Of a DNA stretch of 64,000 nucleotides, positions 26,965-34,311 are shown piece by piece. This DNA comes from JALHST01 sp038316335 (lineage in GTDB: Bacteria > Bacteroidota > Bacteroidia > Flavobacteriales > Flavobacteriaceae). The stretch spans positions 7,250 to 71,249 of the forward strand of contig JBBQAM010000016.1 in assembly GCA_038316335.1 (NCBI GenBank), in the 5' to 3' direction. Position 1 is the first letter of the stretch, and each line of letters opens with the position of its first letter. The notes below the pieces were generated by a model. That model ran no database searches. It was not told the DNA's origin and worked only from the letters and a program-made list of their open reading frames with translations. The translations under genes and the position numbers were made by a program.

Positions 26965-28374
26965 ATGAAAATTGAACAGATATATACGGGATGTTTGGCC
27001 CAAGGGGCTTATTATATCGAGAGCGATGGAGAAGTTGCGATCATTGATCCCTTACGCGAAGTGGACCCTTATATAAAAAGGGCCGAATCAGACCATGCCA
27101 AAATCAAATATATCTTTGAAACCCATTTTCATGCCGATTTCGTTAGTGGCCATGTGACACTTTCCAAAAAAACAGGGGCCCCGATTGTCTATGGCCCAAA
27201 TGCAAATCCGTCATTTAAAGCGATAATCGCCAAAGACGGCCAAGAATTCAAACTGGGAAAAATCACCATCAAGGCCTTACACACGCCTGGCCATACGATG
27301 GAAAGCACGACTTATTTGCTGAGGGACGAAAAAGGAAAGGACTATGCTATTTTTTCTGGGGATACACTCTTCCTAGGAGATGTGGGCCGCCCTGACCTCG
27401 CTCAAAAAGCGACGCATTTGACGCAAGAGGACCTTGCTGGGCTCTTGTTTGAAAGCCTCCGCACAAAAATTATGACTTTAAGCGATGATATCATAGTGTA
27501 TCCGGCACACGGGGCCGGTTCTGCTTGTGGCAAGAATATGATGAAGGAAACGGTCGATACGTTGGGCAATCAGAAAAAAATGAATTATGCGCTACGGGCC
27601 GATATGACAAAGAAAGAATTTGTGAACGAAGTTACCGAGGGTCTTTTACCCCCACCGAAGTATTTTCCACTGAATGTTAAAATGAACAAGGAAGGCTATG
27701 AGGACATCGCCGATGTATTAGATCGCGGTACCACGGCGCTTTCCCCAGAAGAATTCGAGATGGCAGCAAATGAAACCTCGGCCATAGTTTTAGATGTACG
27801 GCGTCAAGAGGATTTTGTCAAAGGCCATATCCCCAGATCGATCTTTATTGGCCTCAACGGGGATTTTGCGCCTTGGGTAGGCGCGCTGATCGCAGATACC
27901 AAACAAGAACTATTACTGGTGGCACCAAAAGGCTCGGAGCACGAAGCAGTAACCCGCCTGTCGCGGGTAGGATTTGATGGTACGATCGGTTATTTGGCAG
28001 GAGGTTTTGACGCGTGGCAGCAGTCAGGTAGGGAAGTAGATACAATACAGTCGGTTCCGGCTTCAACGGTAAAATCGCGCTTGGAAGCCAATCAAACCCA
28101 AGTTTTCGACGTTCGTAAACCCAGTGAGTTTGCAGCAGAGCATGTTGCCGGAGCCCAAAGTGCTTCGTTAGATAGTTTGAATGAGCATATGATGAAGTTC
28201 CCGAAAGACGAGACGTTTTTTGTGCACTGTGCAGGCGGGTATCGCTCGGTAATTGCCGCTTCGATCCTTAAAAGTCGTGGATTTCATAACGTAGTCGATA
28301 TCGCCGGCGGTTTTGAAGCTCTTAAAAAGGCTGGCGCGTCTGTAACTGAATATGTCTGCCCATCAACAAAATAG
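26965..28374 (+). CDS. CstB-like persulfide dioxygenase-rhodanese fusion
   Basis: This 469-residue cytoplasmic protein has three parts. A metallo-beta-lactamase domain (1-245) carries THFHADFVSGH (H54, H56, D58), HTPGH (H110) and GDTLF (D133), as in iron-dependent persulfide dioxygenases. A first rhodanese-like domain (about 265-355) lacks the active-site Cys (LLLVAPKGSEHEA in place of the Cys loop). A second rhodanese (about 365-465) has the loop CAGGYRS with C422. This order is that of CstB, which oxidises persulfide and yields thiosulfate. With SulP before it and DUF2892 after it, the locus looks like sulfide detoxification. Confidence 0.88.
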   Translation: MKIEQIYTGCLAQGAYYIESDGEVAIIDPLREVDPYIKRAESDHAKIKYIFETHFHADFVSGHVTLSKKTGAPIVYGPNANPSFKAIIAKDGQEFKLGKITIKALHTPGHTMESTTYLLRDEKGKDYAIFSGDTLFLGDVGRPDLAQKATHLTQEDLAGLLFESLRTKIMTLSDDIIVYPAHGAGSACGKNMMKETVDTLGNQKKMNYALRADMTKKEFVNEVTEGLLPPPKYFPLNVKMNKEGYEDIADVLDRGTTALSPEEFEMAANETSAIVLDVRRQEDFVKGHIPRSIFIGLNGDFAPWVGALIADTKQELLLVAPKGSEHEAVTRLSRVGFDGTIGYLAGGFDAWQQSGREVDTIQSVPASTVKSRLEANQTQVFDVRKPSEFAAEHVAGAQSASLDSLNEHMMKFPKDETFFVHCAGGYRSVIAASILKSRGFHNVVDIAGGFEALKKAGASVTEYVCPSTK

Positions 28375-28411
28375 ACTGATAAATATCATGTTTTAAGGGT
28401 TTGTTACGCAC

Positions 28412-28419
28412 TATCTTTG
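28412..28419 (+). promoter_or_regulatory. -7 promoter box upstream of the DUF2892 gene
   Basis: TATCTTTG fully matches TAnnTTTG. A transcript starting here would have a leader of about 105 bases that contains the hairpin at 28459-28483. No properly spaced -33 box is seen. Confidence 0.4.
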
Positions 28420-28458
28420 ACCTATGGGGTTCATGAAAGCAGTGTAACATTTCTGATG

Positions 28459-28483
28459 TAGGCCGAGAATAGGCCTATTTTTT
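28459..28483 (+). terminator. hairpin plus T-run terminator
   Basis: TAGGCC (28459-28464) pairs with GGCCTA (28472-28477) around a 7-base loop, followed by TTTTTT. It lies 85 bases after the dioxygenase stop and 46 bases before the DUF2892 start, so it could end the first transcript or attenuate the second. Confidence 0.55.
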
Positions 28484-28528
28484 GAAATTGTGCTTATCGT
28501 TGAATTGTTGTTCACCACTAATTACGAA

Positions 28529-28738
28529 ATGATGGAAAAAAATATGGGAAGTACTGACAAAATGGTACGTTTGGCCTTGGCAATCCTAGTAGGATTCCTG
28601 TTTTATTTTGATGTGATCCATGGTACGTTGGCCTACCTACTGCTAGCCGTTGCGGCTATTTTTGCAGTTACGAGCATCATCAATTTTTGCCCGATATACG
28701 CCGTTTTCGGTCTTAATACCTGCAAGGCAAAAAGTTAA
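28529..28738 (+). CDS. DUF2892 (YgaP transmembrane) small membrane protein
   Basis: The protein has 69 residues from ATG 28529 (28532 is an alternative). It reads MMEKNMGSTDKMVRLALA, then two hydrophobic helices, ending NFCPIYAVFGLNTCKAK. The NFCPIY..FG.NTC end is the DUF2892 signature found in YgaP, a membrane rhodanese. The two Cys might take part in sulfur transfer. It follows the CstB-like gene and probably belongs to the same sulfur function. The upstream GTG extension at 28490 is not supported. Confidence 0.85.
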   Translation: MMEKNMGSTDKMVRLALAILVGFLFYFDVIHGTLAYLLLAVAAIFAVTSIINFCPIYAVFGLNTCKAKS

Positions 28739-28768
28739 GATCTACTGATTTATCTTATTGTCAACCAA

Positions 28769-28776
28769 TACCTTTG
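28769..28776 (+). promoter_or_regulatory. -7 promoter box of the 43-residue membrane protein
   Basis: TACCTTTG matches TAnnTTTG 21 bases before the ATG at 28798. AGGAAAA lies in the short leader. No -33 TTTG at a normal distance. Confidence 0.4.
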
Positions 28777-28797
28777 ATCATTATCAACTAGGAAAAC

Positions 28798-28929
28798 ATG
28801 CTACAGATGGTACTACCTTTAGTCAATTGGAGTAACGGAATCATAATGATTTCGGTTTTCGTCGTCGTATGCGTGGCGTTGGTTACTACGCTGGTGCTTT
28901 TTATCAAAAGTGGAAAGAAAGACCAATAA
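28798..28929 (+). CDS. 43-residue single-span membrane protein
   Basis: This ORF is below common length cut-offs. It encodes MLQMVLPLVNWSNGIIMISV, continues through a hydrophobic helix (about residues 15-36) and ends with the basic tail KSGKKDQ. A promoter-like box and a purine-rich leader precede the ATG, which supports expression. No family is recognised. It may assist a membrane complex of the neighbouring sulfur genes, which is only a guess from position. Confidence 0.55.
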   Translation: MLQMVLPLVNWSNGIIMISVFVVVCVALVTTLVLFIKSGKKDQ

Positions 28930-29111
28930 TCCAGGTTTAGACCCATGATTTTCGCATTTTTATTTTTTGCAATGGTGCTATGCCTTTAGGCCTATTTGAA
29001 TAAAATACCCCTCTATATATCAGTGATGCTATAAATGTTAAAAAATCTTAACAAGTATCATGTGATTTCCCTTTTTATTGCCTATTTTTAATAGGAATTT
29101 CTGCACGAAGT

Positions 29112-29294
29112 ATGATGAAGGATTTTATAGAAAAAGTTGGAGTGATCAACTGCATATTGCTCTTGGTAGTTTTCTCGATCATCATAGTCTCAGAATATCT
29201 GTTTCTTTCTGGAAGAAAGTTGGATGCGATTTTCGTGGCTTTCTGGGCACCGACTATTCTGGGTTTGATGAATTATTTGAAATACAAAAAGTAG
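29112..29294 (+). CDS. 60-residue two-helix membrane protein
   Basis: MMKDFIEKVGVINCILLLVV is followed by a second hydrophobic segment and a KYKK end. A perfect CCTATT/AATAGG inverted repeat (29081-29095) lies 16 bases upstream of the start. Its stop codon TAG shares a base with the GTG start of the next tiny ORF (TAGTG), which suggests translational coupling. The family is not recognised. Confidence 0.55.
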   Translation: MMKDFIEKVGVINCILLLVVFSIIIVSEYLFLSGRKLDAIFVAFWAPTILGLMNYLKYKK

Positions 29295-29389
29295 TGGACT
29301 TCATTTTAATATACTCCATATTCGTTACCATCATCTTTATGGTATGGTTGCTTTTTGTAATTCGGATGTATCGAAAGATGAAGGATTAA
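29294..29389 (+). CDS. 31-residue single-span membrane peptide
   Basis: Starting at GTG 29294, overlapping the stop of the previous ORF by one base, the frame encodes MDFILIYSIFVTIIFMVWLL and a basic end RMYRKMKD. The composition is that of a membrane helix with a positive-inside tail. Its stop overlaps the convergent exonuclease gene by 4 bases (TTAA). It could instead be a chance hydrophobic frame. Confidence 0.4.
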   Translation: MDFILIYSIFVTIIFMVWLLFVIRMYRKMKD

Positions 29390-30774
29390 TACATTAGATA
29401 ATCGATTTGATCAGGTGTCAATATCCGATCTGGATATTTAGTAGCATAGGATCGTATTATTCCTCGCGCCTCTACCGTATTTTTAGTGGAGACCATATAA
29501 CCCATTAAATCGTCAATGGAGCCTATCTCTTGTTCGCTAGGGATAAATCCGTACCCTAAATACACATCTTTCTGAACCATTATAAAAGCTTGCTCTTCTA
29601 GATGTCGCCCCTTTTCCTTGATGATGAAATCTTCTTTTCTGGTCTGCATAGATTCAATGGCCATGTGCACTCTTTCATTGTATTGAGGGGGAGATTCGGT
29701 ACCGCGACAAATACCGTTGCAATTTGGAAGGCGATAATGGGAGCATGTGGTGACATTTTCCTGTAAATGGCAGTACTTGGCACAAAGTTGATAGGTCTTA
29801 CAGATTTCCTCGAGATACAAACGGCAATCGGTCGTATTGTGAAATGTAATCAAGGGCTCGGGTACTGATTTTAATTTATTGAAAGCCAAATGTAAAATGC
29901 CGTTTCTATCCTCATAGCTAAAAATAGCGTATTGCTGCACGGTGGCTTTTTGGGCACGGTTGTATAGTGGATAATGTTTTTTTATAGCATTCGATTCCAT
30001 TAAAAGGGCTAATAGCTCACTTCCGGATAATTCGAAGTCAATATCGGCCGTTGCCTGGCAGAGCTGAATTTCTTTCGTTGATTTATCGTAGAAATGGCCA
30101 AGAACACGTTTTTTTATGTTTATAGCCTTACCAACATAGATTATTTTACCTAGATTATTTTTGAAGTAATAGATCCCTGGCCGATTTGGTAGGCCATCAA
30201 ATACTTTTTTAGGCAGCGATGGGGGCAAAGTAGCTTCTTGGGAACGGGAATTTAAAAATGCTTTTATTACTGTTTGTGAACCTTCATTGCCCAACAACTT
30301 TTTGAACAACAAAACCGTGGCGTGGGCATCACCCCGAGCACGATGCCTGTCAGTAAGCGGGATGCCCATTGCCGAACACAGTTTTCCCAGACTGTACGAA
30401 TTATAACCTGGAAATAATCGGCGGGAAAGTCGTACGGTACAGAGTTTTTTTCTTGTAAAGTCAAGGTCGATCGACTTAAATTCATGTTTGATGACATTGT
30501 AATCAAAATTCACGCTATGGGCAACAAAAATAGTATCTCGGGTAATTTCCAAAATCTGGTGTGCTACTTCATGAAGACGTGGGGCATTCCGCACCATGGC
30601 GTTGTCGATTCCGGTCAAGCCTGTTATAAAAAAAGGAATTTCACATTCAGGATTGATCAGGGTGGTAAATTCGTCCACGATTTCCTGGCCATCAAACTTA
30701 AAAATGGAAATTTCGGTTATTTTATTTCCCTTTATGCCATTTCCGGTGGTCTCTATGTCGACTATGGTATACAA
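29386..30774 (-). CDS. DEDDh exonuclease fused to GIY-YIG (UvrC/Cho-like) nuclease
   Basis: This 462-residue protein has residues 1-165 as a DnaQ-type 3'-5' exonuclease (DIETTG with D6/E8, AHSVNFDYN, HRARGDAHAT). Residues about 190-280 form a GIY-YIG domain (PNRPGIYYFKNNLGKIIYVGKAINIKKRV). The remainder is a UvrC-like region with Cys/His-rich CAKYCHLQENVTTCSHYRLPNCNGIC. The layout is like Cho/UvrC-related repair nucleases and is common in Bacteroidota. The start is TTG, fixed by the conserved MYTIVDIETT beginning. Confidence 0.88.
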   Translation of the reverse strand: MYTIVDIETTGNGIKGNKITEISIFKFDGQEIVDEFTTLINPECEIPFFITGLTGIDNAMVRNAPRLHEVAHQILEITRDTIFVAHSVNFDYNVIKHEFKSIDLDFTRKKLCTVRLSRRLFPGYNSYSLGKLCSAMGIPLTDRHRARGDAHATVLLFKKLLGNEGSQTVIKAFLNSRSQEATLPPSLPKKVFDGLPNRPGIYYFKNNLGKIIYVGKAINIKKRVLGHFYDKSTKEIQLCQATADIDFELSGSELLALLMESNAIKKHYPLYNRAQKATVQQYAIFSYEDRNGILHLAFNKLKSVPEPLITFHNTTDCRLYLEEICKTYQLCAKYCHLQENVTTCSHYRLPNCNGICRGTESPPQYNERVHMAIESMQTRKEDFIIKEKGRHLEEQAFIMVQKDVYLGYGFIPSEQEIGSIDDLMGYMVSTKNTVEARGIIRSYATKYPDRILTPDQIDYLMY

Positions 30775-30802
30775 ATAAACGTGGCTTTGTTCTAATTTTT
30801 TA

Positions 30803-30831
30803 TAAAGTTAGGGGAAAAATTCAATTGCAAA
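30803..30831 (-). promoter_or_regulatory. promoter of the exonuclease-GIY-YIG gene
   Basis: On the minus strand TTTG (plus 30828-30831) and TAACTTTA (plus 30803-30810, 7 of 8 matches to TAnnTTTG) are separated by 17 bases; the start codon lies about 29 bases further. Confidence 0.45.
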
Positions 30832-30854
30832 TGACTTCAAGACCGCCTTAAATA

Positions 30855-30887
30855 AAAATGGCCGCTTGTTTTAGAAGCGGCCATTTT
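30855..30887. terminator. strong bidirectional terminator-like hairpin
   Basis: A perfect 13-bp stem AAAATGGCCGCTT/AAGCGGCCATTTT encloses a 7-base loop. Read on the minus strand the stem is followed by TTTTTATTT, and both flanks are A/T-rich, so it can act in either direction. It lies 277 bases downstream of the GH30 stop and just upstream of the exonuclease promoter. Confidence 0.75.
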
Positions 30888-31163
30888 GAAAACTAAAACT
30901 AACTCAAATAATTCGTGTTTGGAAAACAGGGGGAATCATTGCTAAATTTACGTTCAAAGATTCTCAATTCCTAAACATCAATCCACAAATAATGATACTT
31001 TTTTAACAAAATAATGTGTATAACCGTGATTTCATTTTTTTTTAATAGTAAAACCTGCTTATGAAATCGATTCATTTATTAGGATGGAGCCACCACTCGT
31101 TCAATCGATTCCCCAGTCATTAAATCGAAATAGCATGGTTATTTAAATAGCTAGCACCAATAT
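30888..31163. other. 276-base gap between terminator hairpin and GH30 gene
   Basis: There is no coding frame of note here. The sequence is AT-rich with a T9 run near 31030 and three ATCGA-containing words (ATCGATTCAT, AATCGATTCC, AATCGAAA) between 31067 and 31130. It could be a long 3' untranslated region of the GH30 transcript or hold a small RNA ending at the hairpin; nothing decisive is visible. Confidence 0.3.
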
Positions 31164-32591
31164 TTAATGAATTACAAGCGTTGCAACGGCCCCTTTGGGC
31201 AAAGCGATGGAAACGGCTTTTTGTGCCACCCCTACCATGACATTTTTATCGGTTGTATCCCTGTTTTGAAGTATGACGACAAGATCGCCTGTAGGCGTTC
31301 TATACGCTACATTCGGAAGATGGAGTGCCTCCGATGATCCTATGCGCACCGAGCCTGGAGGAATGAACTTAGAAGCTTGGGCGATGATGTAATAGGCCGG
31401 ATTTCGAATGATACTGTCCCCGTTGAGCGTCAAGGCTCCTAAACACCCTATACATCCGCCGCGATCCGTATGTGGTTCCTCATTTTCATCGGCCGCCAAA
31501 TTCCATTCCAAGACTGTTTTGGCCCAGTTTTTAGGCGCCCCGATTACCAGATTTTCGATATGCCATGTAAAATCGGTTTCAAAATTCCCAGGAGCCCCGA
31601 TCCACTGTTCGGTAAAATAAATATTTTTATTAGGGAAGGCTTCATGTACTTGTGAAAGCGCGTCAATAGTGCCGCCATAGAGATGAAAGGCCGCACCATC
31701 GATATAGCTGGCGGTTTCTGGATCTTTTAAAATTTCCAATGGATAATCGGGGCGGTCAGCATTGTGGTCATAGATTATAATTTTGGTTTTTATCGCATTT
31801 GCCTTAAAGGCAGGACCAAGATAGCGCTTAATGAAATCTGCCTGTTGATCGGCTAACATTAAAAGACTGGGATTGTTCCCCGCATGTAAAGGTTCGTTCT
31901 GAACTGTCAGGGCCTCGATAGGGATGTCCCTTTTTTTCATATCCTGCACATACCGCACAAGATAGTCTGCATAAATGCTTGAATATTCAGGTTTTAAACT
32001 TCCACCTCGGGTATCCTCATTATTTTTCATCCATGCCGGTGGTGACCAAGGTGACCCCATGATTTTGATCTCAGGGGCAATTGTTCTGATTTCCTGTAAT
32101 GTAGGAATGAGATACAAGGTGTCATAGCCTAATGAAAAATTCGCCAATTTCTCGTCGGTTTGGCCCTTGGGCCTGTCATCATAGGACCAGGTCTTTTCAT
32201 CTAAGTCAGATGCTCCGACGCTCACCCTTAAATAACTGATGCCAATCGCGTTCGCATCCTTCCCAAAAAGCTCTTGAAGAAGACCGGCCCTGGCGGTTTT
32301 AGTCATTCCTTGCAATAGCTTTGCACTTCCACCTGTTAGCGTAAATCCGAATCCATCCATTTCTTGAAATGTTTTGGAGGAATCCAGTGCAATGGTAATC
32401 CCAGAAGGCGAACTATCGAAACTAAGTGGTTGTTCTTCTAGGAGTTTGGATTTATCCAAAGTGGTCAAATACATTTTTGCCTGCAGTGTGGATTCCCCTG
32501 CATTTTTATCGGCCCCTGTACATCCAATCAGGCATGATATCATGAATGCCTGCATCGTTATCCTTTGGAATGATTCGTACTGTTTTCTCAT
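31164..32591 (-). CDS. GH30 family glycosidase lipoprotein
   Basis: The protein has 475 residues from ATG 32591 (MRKQYESFQRITMQAF), with lipobox CLIGC. It has the GH30 TIM barrel: FQEMDGFGFTLTGGSAKLL, YLRVSVGASDLD, SPWSPPAWMKNN, acid/base Glu in LTVQNEPLH, nucleophile Glu in IYFTEQW, and a C-terminal beta domain. GH30 members include glucosylceramidase, beta-1,6-glucanase and beta-fucosidase or xylosidase types; the substrate is not determined. It is divergent from the sulfatase gene and outside the cytoplasm. Confidence 0.87.
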   Translation of the reverse strand: MRKQYESFQRITMQAFMISCLIGCTGADKNAGESTLQAKMYLTTLDKSKLLEEQPLSFDSSPSGITIALDSSKTFQEMDGFGFTLTGGSAKLLQGMTKTARAGLLQELFGKDANAIGISYLRVSVGASDLDEKTWSYDDRPKGQTDEKLANFSLGYDTLYLIPTLQEIRTIAPEIKIMGSPWSPPAWMKNNEDTRGGSLKPEYSSIYADYLVRYVQDMKKRDIPIEALTVQNEPLHAGNNPSLLMLADQQADFIKRYLGPAFKANAIKTKIIIYDHNADRPDYPLEILKDPETASYIDGAAFHLYGGTIDALSQVHEAFPNKNIYFTEQWIGAPGNFETDFTWHIENLVIGAPKNWAKTVLEWNLAADENEEPHTDRGGCIGCLGALTLNGDSIIRNPAYYIIAQASKFIPPGSVRIGSSEALHLPNVAYRTPTGDLVVILQNRDTTDKNVMVGVAQKAVSIALPKGAVATLVIH

Positions 32592-32729
32592 TAGATTCAA
32601 CGCCTTAAAGGTTCATTTCACTAAGATACTGATAAACAACTCTTTTATGGGGTGTATGTGTTTTGAAAATTTCGAATGCTTATATTTAGCTTCCGTATTT
32701 CTTGGAACCAAATTTAAAAATAACGGTAA

Positions 32730-34298
32730 ATGGCAGTACAATGTGGGTGTCGGTTATGGAATAAGGCACGTTTTATCATGGTCGTATGTACCCTTTTTGG
32801 GATAGGTTTTTCTTCTTGTGAGTCAGAACCGCTTGTCGAGACGCCTCCAAACATTGTACTTTTTTTGGTCGACGATATGGGTTGGCAAGATACGTCGGTT
32901 CCTTTTTGGACAGAAACCACCCCCTTCAATCAACGCTATCATACACCCAATATGGAACGGTTGGCCAACGAAGGAATGAAATTCACTCAGGCCTATGCTA
33001 CACCGGTTTGCTCCCCTACGCGTATCAGCTTGATGACCGGAATGAATGCAGCACGCCATCGGGTGACCAATTGGACGCTTATTAAAGACTCCATTCAACC
33101 CATGGAAAAAAATAATGCCGTACTTGAGTTTCCGATGTGGAACGTTAACGGAATGAGTCCGGTACCGGGAGATCCGAAAGCGGTTTTTGCGATGCCATTA
33201 CCACAAGCCTTGCACGATGTGGGTTATTTTACCATCCATTCCGGAAAAGCGCATTTAGGGGCGATCGGCACCCTAGGGGAAAACCCTTTGAACCTGGGTT
33301 TTGATGTAAACATTGCGGGCCATGCCGCAGGTGCCCCAGGAAGTTATCTGGGCACTGAAAATTTTGGGAATGGGAAGGTCGGCAAAGAAGTCCGGGCGGT
33401 CCCAGGATTGGAAAAATATTATGGCCAGGATATTTTTTTAAGCGAGGCGATCACCAAGGAAGCCATCAAGGCCATCGACTCGGCAATGAGCACCCAACAA
33501 CCTTTCTTTTTGTATATGGCACATTATGCGGTGCATACCCCTATTATGGGAGACCCCCGATTTTTACAAAAATACCTTGAAAAGGGGCTCGATTCGATCG
33601 AGGCGAACTATGCGTCGATGATCGAAGGCATGGACAAAAGTTTGGGGGATATTATGGACTATCTGAAGGAAAAAAATAGCGATGAAAAAACAATCATCAT
33701 TTTTATGTCAGATAATGGAGGTTTGAGCGCCCATGCCAGGGGAGGGGAACCCAATACCCACAACAAGCCTTTGGCCAGTGGCAAAGGTTCGCTATATGAG
33801 GGTGGCATTCGAGAACCGATGATCGTAAAATGGCCTGGGAAGATTGCGGCCCAGACCAGTTCGGATCATCAACTTATCATCGAGGATTTTTATCCGACCC
33901 TACTGCAAATGGCTGGGATTGACAGTTTGCATACAGTACAGCAAGTTGATGGGAAGAGTTTTTTATCCATTTTAAGAGGAACGGCCGAACCAGAGGAGGC
34001 CCGGCCTTTGTTTTGGCATTATCCCAACGAATGGGGTCCCAAAGGGCCCGGTATTGGAGCGGCCAGTGCGGTACGTTTGGGAGATTGGAAACTTATTTAT
34101 TTCCATGCCGACCGCCGTATCGAATTGTATAACCTCAAAGACGATATAGGGGAAACGCATAACCTGGTGCTTGAACAACCCCAAAAGGTACAGGAATTAG
34201 CAACCGTGCTAAGCGATTATTTAAAAAATGTGAATGCCCAAATGCCGGTTGATAAAAGAACTGGGAAACCGGTCGAATATCCTGTTGATGTATTGTAA
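32730..34298 (+). CDS. S1-type sulfatase lipoprotein
   Basis: This 522-residue protein has the formylglycine motif CSPTR with Cys94, and the metal-binding NIVLFLVDDMGWQD (D48, D49). Later motifs GKAHLG, IIIFMSDNGGLS and KGSLYEGGIREPMIVKWPG fit arylsulfatase A-like enzymes. The signal peptide ends in lipobox FSSC (Cys30); the longer start is preferred because the NKAR segment supplies the positive n-region. It probably desulfates a marine polysaccharide. It is the first gene of a run with the two glycosidases that follow (13- and 10-base gaps). Confidence 0.9.
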   Translation: MAVQCGCRLWNKARFIMVVCTLFGIGFSSCESEPLVETPPNIVLFLVDDMGWQDTSVPFWTETTPFNQRYHTPNMERLANEGMKFTQAYATPVCSPTRISLMTGMNAARHRVTNWTLIKDSIQPMEKNNAVLEFPMWNVNGMSPVPGDPKAVFAMPLPQALHDVGYFTIHSGKAHLGAIGTLGENPLNLGFDVNIAGHAAGAPGSYLGTENFGNGKVGKEVRAVPGLEKYYGQDIFLSEAITKEAIKAIDSAMSTQQPFFLYMAHYAVHTPIMGDPRFLQKYLEKGLDSIEANYASMIEGMDKSLGDIMDYLKEKNSDEKTIIIFMSDNGGLSAHARGGEPNTHNKPLASGKGSLYEGGIREPMIVKWPGKIAAQTSSDHQLIIEDFYPTLLQMAGIDSLHTVQQVDGKSFLSILRGTAEPEEARPLFWHYPNEWGPKGPGIGAASAVRLGDWKLIYFHADRRIELYNLKDDIGETHNLVLEQPQKVQELATVLSDYLKNVNAQMPVDKRTGKPVEYPVDVL

Positions 34299-34311
34299 AC
34301 TGAAATAGTAT

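Noticed and set aside
29078..29389. 103-residue frame read from a non-ATG start
   Set aside because: Its first two thirds overlap the better-supported 60-residue membrane protein in another frame; only the last 31 residues look like a real membrane helix, so the short GTG-started ORF is reported instead.
31090..31120. tRNA-like T-loop sequence GTTCAATCGATTCC
   Set aside because: The loop resembles TTCRANY but the flanking bases do not form a T-arm stem and no acceptor or anticodon arm fits.
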